Source of the DNA: Nostoc sp. CHAB 5836
GTDB taxonomy: Bacteria; Cyanobacteriota; Cyanobacteriia; Cyanobacteriales; Nostocaceae
Direction: 5' to 3'
Length of the DNA stretch: 41,802 bases
Assembly (NCBI RefSeq): GCF_020829445.1
Contig: NZ_JAIVFV010000052.1
Location: 1-41,802, forward strand
How positions within the stretch are numbered: the first letter of the stretch is position 1; the number at the start of each line of letters is the position of its first letter. Shown here one piece after another: positions 23,258-30,720 of this stretch. The notes beneath the pieces were generated by a model. The model had not been told where the DNA came from, made no database searches, and was given only the letters and a program-made list of their open reading frames with translations. The position numbers and the translations under genes are program-made.

Positions 23258-24673
23258 ATGACAACTTTGCCAGATTTGGGTTATGTACATAAACAGCAAA
23301 GCCAGCAGAACCAGGAACTAAACCTCTCTGCGGATGACTACAGCTTACTGACCGACCTTTACCAGTTAACGATGGCAGCTTGTTACACAGGCGAAGGTAT
23401 AGAACAACGACGGGCAAGCTTTGAATTGTCTGTCAGGCGATTGCCACAGGGTTTCGGTTATTTAATTGCAATGGGGCTAAGGCAGGCATTGGAATATTTA
23501 GCCAAAATCCGCTTTAGTTCGGCGCAAATTGCGGCATTACAGGCAACGGGAATTTTTGCTCACGCAAGCGATCGCTTTTGGTCACTTTTAGCTGAGGGTA
23601 AGTTTACGGGTGATGTATGGGCAGTACCAGAAGGTACGGCCGTCTTTGCCAATGAACCATTGTTGCGGGTAGAAGCACCCCTTTGGCAAGCCCAACTAGT
23701 GGAAACTTACCTTTTGAATACGATTAATTACCAGACTTTGATTGCCACAAAAGCAGCAAGGTTGCGGGATGTAGCGGGGGAGAAAGCAACACTTTTAGAA
23801 TTTGGCACAAGACGAGCATTTAGTCCCCAAGGGTCTTTATGGGCGGCGCGGGCGGCGTTGGGTGGTGGGTTAGATTCCACTTCCAATGTGTTAGCAGCAC
23901 TACAACTAGGACAAAAGCCTAGTGGTACGATGGCACACGCCTTGGTGATGGCATTGTCAGCAATAGAAGGCACTGAAGAACAAGCTTTTAGTGCATTTCA
24001 TCGATATTTTCCGGGTGCGCCATTGCTGATTGATACTTATGATCCCGTTGCTGCTGCCCAACGCTTGGCTCAAAAAGTAAATTCCGGGGAAATGCAATTA
24101 AGTGGAGTCAGATTAGACTCAGGAGATTTAGTTACCTTATCAAAACAGGTGCGATCGCTCCTTCCCGGTGTGCCGATTTTTGTCAGTGGCGACTTGGATG
24201 AGTGGGAAATTGCCAGATTAAAAGCTGCTGGGGCCCAGATTGATGGTTACGGACTGGGAACGCGACTTGTTACAGGTTCGCCTGTAAATGGAGTTTATAA
24301 ACTTGTAGACATTGATGGCATCCCAGTGATGAAACAGTCGAGTGGTAAGGTTACTTATCCAGGGTGCAAGCAGATTTTTCGCTCCTTTACGGGAGGTCAG
24401 GTAAAAGCAGATAGGTTGGGACTTTTAGGTGAAAGTTCTGTGGAAGAAGAACCTTTGTTGCAGTTGGTAGTACAAGAAGGTGAACGGGTGCAGCCGTTAG
24501 AGTCGTTGGCCACAATTTGTCAGCGTACCGCCGCCTCAGTTGCCAGTTTGCCACAACAAACACGGCGTTTGGATGATCCTGTCTCGGTGCAGGTAGAGAT
24601 TTCTGAGGGGTTACGGGTATTGACGGAGGAGACTAAGAAACGAACCGCAGAGGCACAGAGAACACAGAGGTAA
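23258..24673 (+). CDS. pncB: Nicotinate phosphoribosyltransferase
   Basis: Converts nicotinate and PRPP to nicotinate mononucleotide, the entry of the NAD salvage (Preiss-Handler) route. Family signatures: 'LLTDLYQLTMAACY' near residue 30, 'ASFELSVRRLPQGFGYLIAMGL', 'LLEFGTRRAFSPQG', 'DSTSNVLAA', 'GVRLDSGDLVTLSKQ' and 'IFVSGDLDEWEI'. The last dozen residues (KKRTAEAQRTQR) are coded by a dispersed repeat (24641-24670) that also occurs in intergenic DNA, so they are an acquired tail. First gene of pncB-nadD-nrtR-nadE; nadD starts 43 bp later. Confidence 0.95.
   Translation: MTTLPDLGYVHKQQSQQNQELNLSADDYSLLTDLYQLTMAACYTGEGIEQRRASFELSVRRLPQGFGYLIAMGLRQALEYLAKIRFSSAQIAALQATGIFAHASDRFWSLLAEGKFTGDVWAVPEGTAVFANEPLLRVEAPLWQAQLVETYLLNTINYQTLIATKAARLRDVAGEKATLLEFGTRRAFSPQGSLWAARAALGGGLDSTSNVLAALQLGQKPSGTMAHALVMALSAIEGTEEQAFSAFHRYFPGAPLLIDTYDPVAAAQRLAQKVNSGEMQLSGVRLDSGDLVTLSKQVRSLLPGVPIFVSGDLDEWEIARLKAAGAQIDGYGLGTRLVTGSPVNGVYKLVDIDGIPVMKQSSGKVTYPGCKQIFRSFTGGQVKADRLGLLGESSVEEEPLLQLVVQEGERVQPLESLATICQRTAASVASLPQQTRRLDDPVSVQVEISEGLRVLTEETKKRTAEAQRTQR
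24641..24670 (+). repeat. Dispersed repeat forming the pncB 3' end
   Basis: CGAACCGCAGAGGCACAGAG and the following ten bases match copies at about 15887-15918 and 36163-36190, and reverse copies at about 3045-3073 and 22207-22234. Here it supplies the last codons before the TAA stop. Confidence 0.8.
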
Positions 24674-24716
24674 AAGTACTTTTTTACTGTGTCTTAATTA
24701 CGAATTACGAATTAGT

Positions 24717-25316
24717 ATGAAAATTGCTTTGTTTGGTACTAGTGCCGATCCACCAACTGCTGGTCATCAAAAAATTCTGAGTTGGTTATCTGAGCGTTAT
24801 GATTGGGTAGCGGTTTGGGCAGCAGATAATCCATTTAAGTCTCATCAAACAGCCTTAGAGCATCGGGCGGCAATGTTGTGGCTGTTGATTACGGATATAG
24901 ACGCACCACGGCACAATATTGCTTTGGAACAAGAATTGAGTAGCTTCAGAACACTGGAAACAGTAGAAAAAGCCAAGCTTATTTGGGGTGAGGATGCTGA
25001 ATTAACCTTGATTATTGGTTCAGATTTACTGAGTCAGCTACCACGTTGGTATCGCATTGAAGATTTGTTACAGCAAGTGCAACTACTGATCGTGCCGCGG
25101 CCGGGATATGCAATAGATGAGTCTAGTTCAGAGGTAGTGCAAAAGCTGGGAGGGAAGATTGCGATCGCCAGTCTGACCGGTCTAGATGTTTCCTCAACAG
25201 CGTACCGCGAACATGGAGATCCCCAAGCCCTCACAGCCCCTGTAGTTGCCTATATTAATAGAGAGCATTTGTACGAATGCCAGGACGTTCACCAAAAAAG
25301 ATACCAACTCCGTTAA
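24717..25316 (+). CDS. nadD: Nicotinate-nucleotide adenylyltransferase
   Basis: Adds AMP to nicotinate mononucleotide to give deamido-NAD. A nucleotidyltransferase fold of 199 residues: 'IALFGTSADPPTAGHQKIL' holds the GxFxPxH-like ATP loop with the final GH, 'ADNPFKSH' follows, and 'LIIGSDLLSQLPRWYRIEDLL' and the terminal 'ISSTxYR'-like 'LDVSSTAYREHG' complete the family pattern. It sits between pncB and nrtR, whose start overlaps its end by 40 bp, indicating translational coupling. Confidence 0.94.
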   Translation: MKIALFGTSADPPTAGHQKILSWLSERYDWVAVWAADNPFKSHQTALEHRAAMLWLLITDIDAPRHNIALEQELSSFRTLETVEKAKLIWGEDAELTLIIGSDLLSQLPRWYRIEDLLQQVQLLIVPRPGYAIDESSSEVVQKLGGKIAIASLTGLDVSSTAYREHGDPQALTAPVVAYINREHLYECQDVHQKRYQLR

Positions 25317-26023
25317 ACCAACAACCTTTGGCCGATTTCAAGGTTGGTGTTGATAATGTAATTTTTTCTGTAGATACTGTACAAAATCGGCTGTTAGTTC
25401 TACTAATAATGCGGCAGCAAGAACCATTTTTAAATCATTGGAGTCTTCCCGGTACTTTGGTACGTCCAGGAGAGTCTTTAGAAGATGCCGCCTATCGCAT
25501 TATGGCGGAGAAAATTAAGGTCAACAATCTCTATTTAGAACAACTGTATACATTTGGCGGGCCGAATCGCGATCCACGGGAAGCAACTGATAGTTATGGT
25601 GTGCGCTATCTATCAGTTAGTTACTTTGCCTTAGTGCGATTTGAGGAAGCCGAATTGATTGCCGATCGCATGACTGGCATAGCTTGGTATCCAGTAAAAC
25701 AAGTCCCGCAATTAGCTTTTGACCATAATCAAATTCTGGCTTATGGACATAGGCGGTTGCGAAATAAATTAGAGTATAGTCCGGTAGCTTTTGAAGTCTT
25801 GCCAGAAATGTTCACCTTGAATGATTTATATCAGTTATACGCCACAGTTTTAGGTGACAATTTTTCCGATTATTCTAATTTTCGGGCGCGTCTACTCAAA
25901 TTAGGTTTTTTATGCGATACCGCAATTAAGGTATCACGGGGTGCTGGTCGTCCAGCTAGTTTGTATAAGTTTGACGCGGAAGCTTTTGCTCCCTTAAAAG
26001 ATAAACCTTTGGTGTTTATTTAA
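25277..26023 (+). CDS. nrtR: NrtR-type Nudix-related transcriptional repressor of NAD genes
   Basis: 248 residues: an N-terminal Nudix-like domain (about 20-150) and a C-terminal winged helix (about 165-240, 'FTLNDLYQLYATVLGDNFSDYSNFRARLLKLGFL', then 'GAGRPASLYKFD'). This architecture defines NrtR, which binds ADP-ribose and represses NAD biosynthesis and salvage genes. The Nudix box reads 'PGESLEDAAYRIMAEKIKV': the REUxEE catalytic core is degenerate (RIMAEK), fitting a ligand sensor rather than a hydrolase. The start overlaps nadD by 40 bp and nadE follows. It probably acts on the palindrome at 23204-23224. Confidence 0.9.
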   Translation: MPGRSPKKIPTPLNQQPLADFKVGVDNVIFSVDTVQNRLLVLLIMRQQEPFLNHWSLPGTLVRPGESLEDAAYRIMAEKIKVNNLYLEQLYTFGGPNRDPREATDSYGVRYLSVSYFALVRFEEAELIADRMTGIAWYPVKQVPQLAFDHNQILAYGHRRLRNKLEYSPVAFEVLPEMFTLNDLYQLYATVLGDNFSDYSNFRARLLKLGFLCDTAIKVSRGAGRPASLYKFDAEAFAPLKDKPLVFI

Positions 26024-26037
26024 TGAACCGTATTGGG

Positions 26038-26189
26038 ATGAGGGAGATGAGGGGGATGAGGGGGATGAGGGGGATGAGGGGGATGAGGGAGATGAGGGAG
26101 ATGAGGGGGATGAGGGAGATGAGGGACAAGAATTAATAACCAATGCCCAATGACAAATGACCAATGACAAATGACCAATGACAAATAAT
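26038..26189. repeat. Nonamer and heptamer arrays before nadE
   Basis: About ten GGGGATGAG/GGAGATGAG units (about 26038-26127), the same nonamer as inside recJ, then 'CCAATGCCCAATGACAAATG' and a short TGACCAA/TGACAAA array running to the nadE start codon. No Shine-Dalgarno sequence can be seen between array and gene. Confidence 0.9.
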
Positions 26190-27959
26190 ATGAAAATAGC
26201 GATCGCTCAAATTAATCCTACTATCGGTGATTTGCTTTTAAATGCCCAAAAGATCCTGGAGGCGGCACAACGGGCAGCATCTAACGGTGCGCGTTTGTTG
26301 TTGACACCAGAACTTTCTTTGTGTGGCTATCCACCACGAGATTTATTACTAAATCCTAGTTTTGTGGAGGCGATGGGCATCACTTTACAAAACTTGGCTG
26401 AAGATTTACCACCAAATTTAGCTGTGTTGGTGGGAACTGTTGAACCGAATACCAAAGCACATATTAGTGGTGGTAAAACCTTATTTAACAGTATAGCTTT
26501 GTTAGAGAATGGGAAAGTCAAGCAAGTTTTTCACAAGCGACTTTTGCCTACTTACGATGTATTTGATGAACGTCGCTATTTTGAACCTGGCTTGGAAGCT
26601 AATTATTTCACTCTAGATAATATTCATATTGGTGTAACTGTTTGCGAAGATTTATGGAATGATGAGGAATTTTGGGGCAAACGTAGTTATACAGTAAATC
26701 CGATTGCTGACTTAGCAATTTTGGGTGTAGATTTAATTGTAAATTTGTCTGCTTCTCCCTACACTGTAGGCAAGCAGCAGTTTCGTGAAACAATGCTCAG
26801 GCATAGTGCAGTACGTTTTCAACAAGCGGTTATTTATGCTAATCAGGTTGGCGGAAATGATGACTTAATTTTTGATGGACGTAGTTTTGCTTTGAATCGT
26901 CAAGGTGAAGTTATATGTCGTGCCCCTGGTTTTGACACCGATTTAATGGTAGTTGAATTTGATGAGGGGCAACGGGATTTGCAGTTGGGTTCTGTAGCAC
27001 CTGCGTATGAATCGGAAGATGAAGAAATTTGGCAAGCTTTGGTTTTGGGAGTCCGAGATTACGCTCGCAAGTGTCACTTTTCTAAAGTAGTGTTGGGTTT
27101 AAGTGGCGGGATTGACTCTGCAATAGTAGCTGCGATCGCCACGGCTGCACTTGGTAAAGAAAATGTCCTCGGTGTTCTCATGCCTTCCCCTTATAGTTCT
27201 GACCATTCCATTAGCGATGCTTTGGCATTAGCCAAAAATTTGGGGATTAACACTAATCTTTTACCAATTGGCGAATTAATGCAAGGCTTTGATCAAACTT
27301 TAGGTGATTTGTTTGCAGGTACTGAGTTTGGACTGGCAGAGGAGAATATCCAATCTCGGATTCGCGGTAATTTATTAATGGCGATCGCTAATAAATTTGG
27401 CTATCTGCTTTTATCTACCGGTAATAAGTCAGAAATGGCTGTCGGTTACTGTACTTTATACGGAGATATGAATGGGGGGTTAGCTGTAATTGCAGATGTT
27501 CCTAAAACCCGTGTGTATTCACTTTGTCGATGGTTAAATCGCGATGTCTACGACGGGCTACGCCTACGTGAAATTATTCCGCAAAACGTCCTGACTAAAG
27601 CACCCAGCGCCGAACTCAAACCAGGTCAAGTTGACCAAGACTCTCTACCACCTTACGAAATTTTGGACGATATTTTGCAATGCCTGATTCACAACCACCA
27701 ATCAGCAGTGCAAATTGTCGCAGCCGGTCACGATCAAATAATTGTAGACCGAGTAATCCAAATGGTCGGGCGGGCCGAATTTAAACGGCGACAAGCACCC
27801 CCAGGCTTGAAAATCACTGATCGCGCCTTTGGAACTGGTTGGCGAATGCCAATTGCTAGTAACTGGGTTGGTATCAGAAATGCTTACCAGACTAAAACTA
27901 TAGCTACACCTACCTTAGTCTATTGGGATGGACAAAATGCCCATCCCCAAATCAAGTAA
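26190..27959 (+). CDS. nadE: Glutamine-dependent NAD+ synthetase
   Basis: Last step of NAD synthesis: amidates deamido-NAD using glutamine and ATP. It has an N-terminal nitrilase-fold glutaminase with the triad E41, K116 ('FHKRLLPTYD') and C152 ('VTVCEDLW'), then an ammonia-dependent synthetase domain with the PP-loop 'LGLSGGIDSAIVAAIA' (SGGIDS at 305-310). I chose the ATG at 26190 because it gives the family start 'MKIAIAQINP'; the ATG at 26178 lies inside the repeat array and would add MTNN. Residues ~451-460 (DVYDGLRLR) are a translated copy of a 28-bp dispersed repeat, placed between 'CRWLNR' and 'EIIPQNVLTKAPSAEL'; it enlarges a loop. Confidence 0.95.
   Translation: MKIAIAQINPTIGDLLLNAQKILEAAQRAASNGARLLLTPELSLCGYPPRDLLLNPSFVEAMGITLQNLAEDLPPNLAVLVGTVEPNTKAHISGGKTLFNSIALLENGKVKQVFHKRLLPTYDVFDERRYFEPGLEANYFTLDNIHIGVTVCEDLWNDEEFWGKRSYTVNPIADLAILGVDLIVNLSASPYTVGKQQFRETMLRHSAVRFQQAVIYANQVGGNDDLIFDGRSFALNRQGEVICRAPGFDTDLMVVEFDEGQRDLQLGSVAPAYESEDEEIWQALVLGVRDYARKCHFSKVVLGLSGGIDSAIVAAIATAALGKENVLGVLMPSPYSSDHSISDALALAKNLGINTNLLPIGELMQGFDQTLGDLFAGTEFGLAEENIQSRIRGNLLMAIANKFGYLLLSTGNKSEMAVGYCTLYGDMNGGLAVIADVPKTRVYSLCRWLNRDVYDGLRLREIIPQNVLTKAPSAELKPGQVDQDSLPPYEILDDILQCLIHNHQSAVQIVAAGHDQIIVDRVIQMVGRAEFKRRQAPPGLKITDRAFGTGWRMPIASNWVGIRNAYQTKTIATPTLVYWDGQNAHPQIK
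27541..27568 (-). repeat. 28-bp dispersed repeat inside nadE
   Basis: Exact reverse complement of 391-418. It adds about nine residues to the synthetase domain without breaking the frame. Confidence 0.85.
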
Positions 27960-28032
27960 TTAGTTGTTATGCTAACCACAGTCATTACATGGCTGAAATG
28001 GACACCAATGCACACTGTAATTCCACTACAAT

Positions 28033-28278
28033 AGACATCTCTATAAATTAACGTGAGTTCGATGAACCTCTCCCTCCCAACCTCCCTCTGGGAAACGGAA
28101 AGGGAGGAGTAACCAAAAATTAAGCTTTTTACTCCCCTCTCCGCCTCGGAGAGGGGCTGGGGGAGAGGTCAAACAAGACTTGTCGAACTCACGTTAAATT
28201 AAATATGAGTTACCCAGAACCCTTGTAGAGACGTAGCACTGCTACGTCTCTACCTACATTCTTTTTCACCAGATGTCT
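28033..28278 (-). mobile_element. TIR element with AAT duplication (copy 3), split by a nested insert
   Basis: The outer ends AGACATCTCT and CACCAGATGTCT are flanked by AAT (28030-28032 and 28279-28281). Read on the minus strand it matches the 11424-11515 element, including GTAGAGACGTAGCAGTGC and 'CAAGGGTTCTGGGTAACTC'. The body is interrupted at 28051-28194 by another element. Confidence 0.85.
28051..28194. mobile_element. 144-bp nested TIR element with TAAATTA duplication
   Basis: The ends ACGTGAGTTCGA and TCGAACTCACGT are perfect 12-bp inverted repeats. TAAATTA flanks both (28044-28050 and 28195-28201), and removal of the insert plus one copy restores the host element. The interior has purine- and pyrimidine-rich stretches ('CCTCTCCCTCCCAACC', 'GGCTGGGGGAGAGG'). 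Confidence 0.9.
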
Positions 28279-28281
28279 AAT

Positions 28282-28492
28282 AATTAAAGACGGCTTTCCG
28301 TCACAGTCTCAAATGAATGCGTGACTTTTAACTTCCCCCTTCGCCCAGCGTCTGGTAGGGAAGAGGCTGACTTATACTTGATTTTTGAACAAAACTTAGT
28401 AAACCTGTTCCCTCTTCCCTGTTCCCTCTCTACGAGTAATTCAAAAATCAAATCGGATAGCTATAGTTTAATTAAGTATATGTTGTACCGCC
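28282..28492. other. Gap downstream of the TerB-like gene
   Basis: About 210 bp with no gene; the open frame at 28321-28509 has no protein character and overlaps the end of the TerB-like gene. It contains 'CCTGTTCCCTCTTCCCTGTT', a short direct repeat. Confidence 0.5.
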
Positions 28493-28939
28493 CTATGCAC
28501 GGTTTTTAATTAACATTACTTGCACAATTTGTATTGCTATCTCACTAGAAACCCCTAAAGCTTGGTGTAAATCATTTAAGAAGTTTTTCTCTTCTTCAGC
28601 TATAATACCTTCAGCTAAAATTAGATCGGTGGCTAGGGCAAAGGCTGATTCCCGCAAGTCTTGAGATAGAGAATCTTTTGCTGCATCAAATAAAGCATTA
28701 AAACCATTGCCCTGGAGAATGCCCAAGATTTTGTCAAACAGCCCGTTCATCATCTCATAGGAATAACTTTTAAAAAGTTTCATCCGGGACAGCACAAAAG
28801 TGATAGAATTTGCTTGCTCAACAGAAAGATAACCGTCTGAAGCTGTGGCCGTCAATATGATCACAGCAAAAGCCTCTGGTGGATTGAGTGCTGTTTGGGT
28901 TTGGTTTTCTGTGCCCAACACAGCGTCGAATAGACCCAT
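28493..28939 (-). CDS. TerB-like (tellurite-resistance family) protein
   Basis: 148 residues, all-helical. It follows the TerB/DjlA N-terminal domain pattern: helix pairs with acidic residues 'EAFAVIILTATASDGYLSVEQANSITFVLSRM' and 'SAFALATDLILAEGIIAEEEKNFLNDLHQALGV'. The D-G-x-x-S/E and E-G-x-I-x-x-E-E positions are the conserved metal-associated sites of this fold. The N terminus 'MGLFDAVLG' is common in cyanobacterial members. Function is unknown, and tellurite resistance should not be assumed. Adjacent genes are not obviously related. Confidence 0.85.
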   Translation of the reverse strand: MGLFDAVLGTENQTQTALNPPEAFAVIILTATASDGYLSVEQANSITFVLSRMKLFKSYSYEMMNGLFDKILGILQGNGFNALFDAAKDSLSQDLRESAFALATDLILAEGIIAEEEKNFLNDLHQALGVSSEIAIQIVQVMLIKNRA

Positions 28940-29114
28940 TGTCGTAGCTCCTTAGTTATAGTCCCAATAGCGTACGGTTACCTGTGTGTTTGGTAGATTT
29001 ACAGGTAAGACTGCAACGCTATGAGACTTTCATAGTTAGTGTTCCCAGGATTTATTCACAGCGAACACTTGTACCCAATGGTTTTTCGCAAGAGCTACAT
29101 TGCCATCTCTAAAG

Positions 29115-29252
29115 TTAGCGTTCTCCTGTCTTTTCTATTGTTTCAACTACCGCCAAACCTATGCCAGAAACTGCTATTAACAGTACTGCTGATATCAAAT
29201 AGGCGTTGGTCAGCATCCGTAGGGCTTCATCGAAAAAAATATAGGTGGTCAT
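29115..29252 (-). CDS. 45-residue single-pass membrane protein, unknown
   Basis: ATG at 29252, TAA at 29115-29117, with AAGGTGA six to twelve bases upstream as ribosome binding site. An N-terminal polar stretch ('YIFFDEALRMLTNAY') leads into one hydrophobic helix ('LISAVLLIAVSGIGLAVV') and a charged tail ('ETIEKTGER'). The size and shape resemble small subunits of photosynthetic or NDH complexes, but I cannot match it to a named subunit. A 103-codon frame on the other strand (29039-29350) looks like its shadow. Confidence 0.65.
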   Translation of the reverse strand: MTTYIFFDEALRMLTNAYLISAVLLIAVSGIGLAVVETIEKTGER

Positions 29253-29432
29253 TGGCTTCACCTTTTGAACTTTGTGCTGCTAGTACTTTTTATTTCTCCA
29301 CACCCCGATCGGTGAATTTCGGTGAGAAACTGCTAACAATTGCATCTTAACAAAACTTTAGCTCTTTCAGAACCCCACTTCAACATTTTCTTTCTGAAAA
29401 TTCGATGAGCTTTCTCAAAATGGGCATTAAGC

Positions 29433-30353
29433 TTAAAGTAAACAGCGTTTAATCGTCGCTACAACTGATTGAGAAAGAGTATCAAGGTCGTAACCACCTT
29501 CTAAGCCAAATAGAATTTTACGAGTTATCCCTAGACAATAATCAGTAAATAAAGCGTAGTCTTCTGGCTGTAAATTAATACTTGCCAAAGGATCTGCGGC
29601 ATTGCCATCATAACCAGCACTGACAATCAGTAAATCCGCTTCAAAGTTAGCTAAAAACGGTACTACCTGTTTTTCAAAAAGTGGCTGATATATTGCAATA
29701 TCACTACCAGGGGGTACGGGTAAATTTAATACATTATTGTGAAAGCCGCATTCAGTCGATCTTCCAGTACCGGGATAGCATGGATACTGATGTAGGGAAC
29801 AGTAGGCGATACGTGCTTGGGTTTCAACGATCGCCTGAGTACCATTACCGTGATGCACATCCCAATCAAGGATGGCGACGCGGTTAATTCCGGGTTGTTC
29901 GAGGGCAAATAAAGCGGCGATCGCGGCATTAGAAAATAGGCAAAAGCCCATTCCCGCATCACTTTCTGCATGGTGTCCTGGGGGACGCGCTAATACAAAA
30001 GCCGGATTGGCCGATTTCAACACAGCCTCAACTCCATCCAACCATGCACTGACTGCCAACAATGCCACATCATAACTGCGCAAGGAAACTGGCGTATCTC
30101 CATCCAAAGGGCCGCCGCCACTAGAAGCAATTTGCCAAAGTTTTTTGATGTAGGCTGGGCTATGGGCTTTAACCAACATAGACATCAATGATGGTTGTTC
30201 TGATGCTGGTGTAGGCGATCGCCAGGTAATTTGATCTGCAAATGTAGCTGCTTTCAGGGCACTGGCGATCGCCCTTAAGCGTTCTGGTTTTTCGGGATGG
30301 TATTTTCCAGTCTTGTGATCTAAAAATTCGTCGGAATAGATGACTGGCAGCAT
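29433..30353 (-). CDS. Histone-deacetylase superfamily protein (AcuC/HDAC-like)
   Basis: 306 residues of the zinc-dependent HDAC/acetylpolyamine amidohydrolase fold. Markers: 'HPEKPERLRAI' near the start, 'VLARPPGHHAESD' with the active-site His pair, 'GFCLFSNAAIAAL', 'VAILDWDVHHGNGTQAI' with Asp and His metal ligands, and 'LLIVSAGYDGNAADPL' with the second Asp. All catalytic residues are present, so an active deacetylase is likely; bacterial substrates vary (acetylated amines or proteins) and cannot be told here. Single gene; the downstream neighbour on the same strand is the 45-residue membrane protein. Confidence 0.93.
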   Translation of the reverse strand: MLPVIYSDEFLDHKTGKYHPEKPERLRAIASALKAATFADQITWRSPTPASEQPSLMSMLVKAHSPAYIKKLWQIASSGGGPLDGDTPVSLRSYDVALLAVSAWLDGVEAVLKSANPAFVLARPPGHHAESDAGMGFCLFSNAAIAALFALEQPGINRVAILDWDVHHGNGTQAIVETQARIAYCSLHQYPCYPGTGRSTECGFHNNVLNLPVPPGSDIAIYQPLFEKQVVPFLANFEADLLIVSAGYDGNAADPLASINLQPEDYALFTDYCLGITRKILFGLEGGYDLDTLSQSVVATIKRCLL

Positions 30354-30452
30354 AGAACGAAAAAGGTTGGCAGCAGGTACACTGAATGTTATTCTATCGT
30401 GACTGCTACAAACAGTTTTTCCTTGTGCAGCTCTTAGTCAATGACAGCCTTA

Positions 30453-30589
30453 GTACAGCTTTGCGTAAAATCGTGGCGAATTGAGGGTTTAAATTTAAAC
30501 GCATAGGCGCCTCGCCTTCCCGCAGGGTAGGGGCGCAGAGGTAAGCCCAGAGGGACGCAGAGAATTCGCTATGAATTAATGAAATGTTG
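30453..30589 (+). mobile_element. GTAC-ended repeat element, copy abutting a heptamer element
   Basis: From GTACAGCTTTGCGTAAAATC, through the palindrome GTTTAAATTTAAAC, to AGAATTCGCTATGAATTAAT and GAAATGTTG. The two ends are loosely inverted (GTACAAC...GTTGTAC in the copy at 40886-41074). Here the right end runs straight into the heptamer-bearing element at 30590. Confidence 0.7.
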
Positions 30590-30720
30590 TAAGTACGTTG
30601 GTGCGAAAAAATTCAATTATGTTACGAAACGCAAATAAGCTTAAAACCTTTACTAATGACAAATGACCAATGACAAATGACAGCCTTAGCCAGTTAACTT
30701 TAATTGCGCCGACCTACTTA
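30590..30720 (+). mobile_element. Heptamer-bearing TIR element, copy 4
   Basis: 131 bp, same ends and orientation as the other copies. Its last three bases (TTA on the plus strand) are the TAA stop codon of the GGDEF/EAL gene on the minus strand, so the insertion defines that gene's end. Confidence 0.85.

Noticed and set aside
23258..27959. A new defence system around the Nudix protein and NAD enzymes
   Set aside because: NAD genes can belong to defence islands, but here all four are standard biosynthetic or regulatory members with intact housekeeping motifs and no effector gene.
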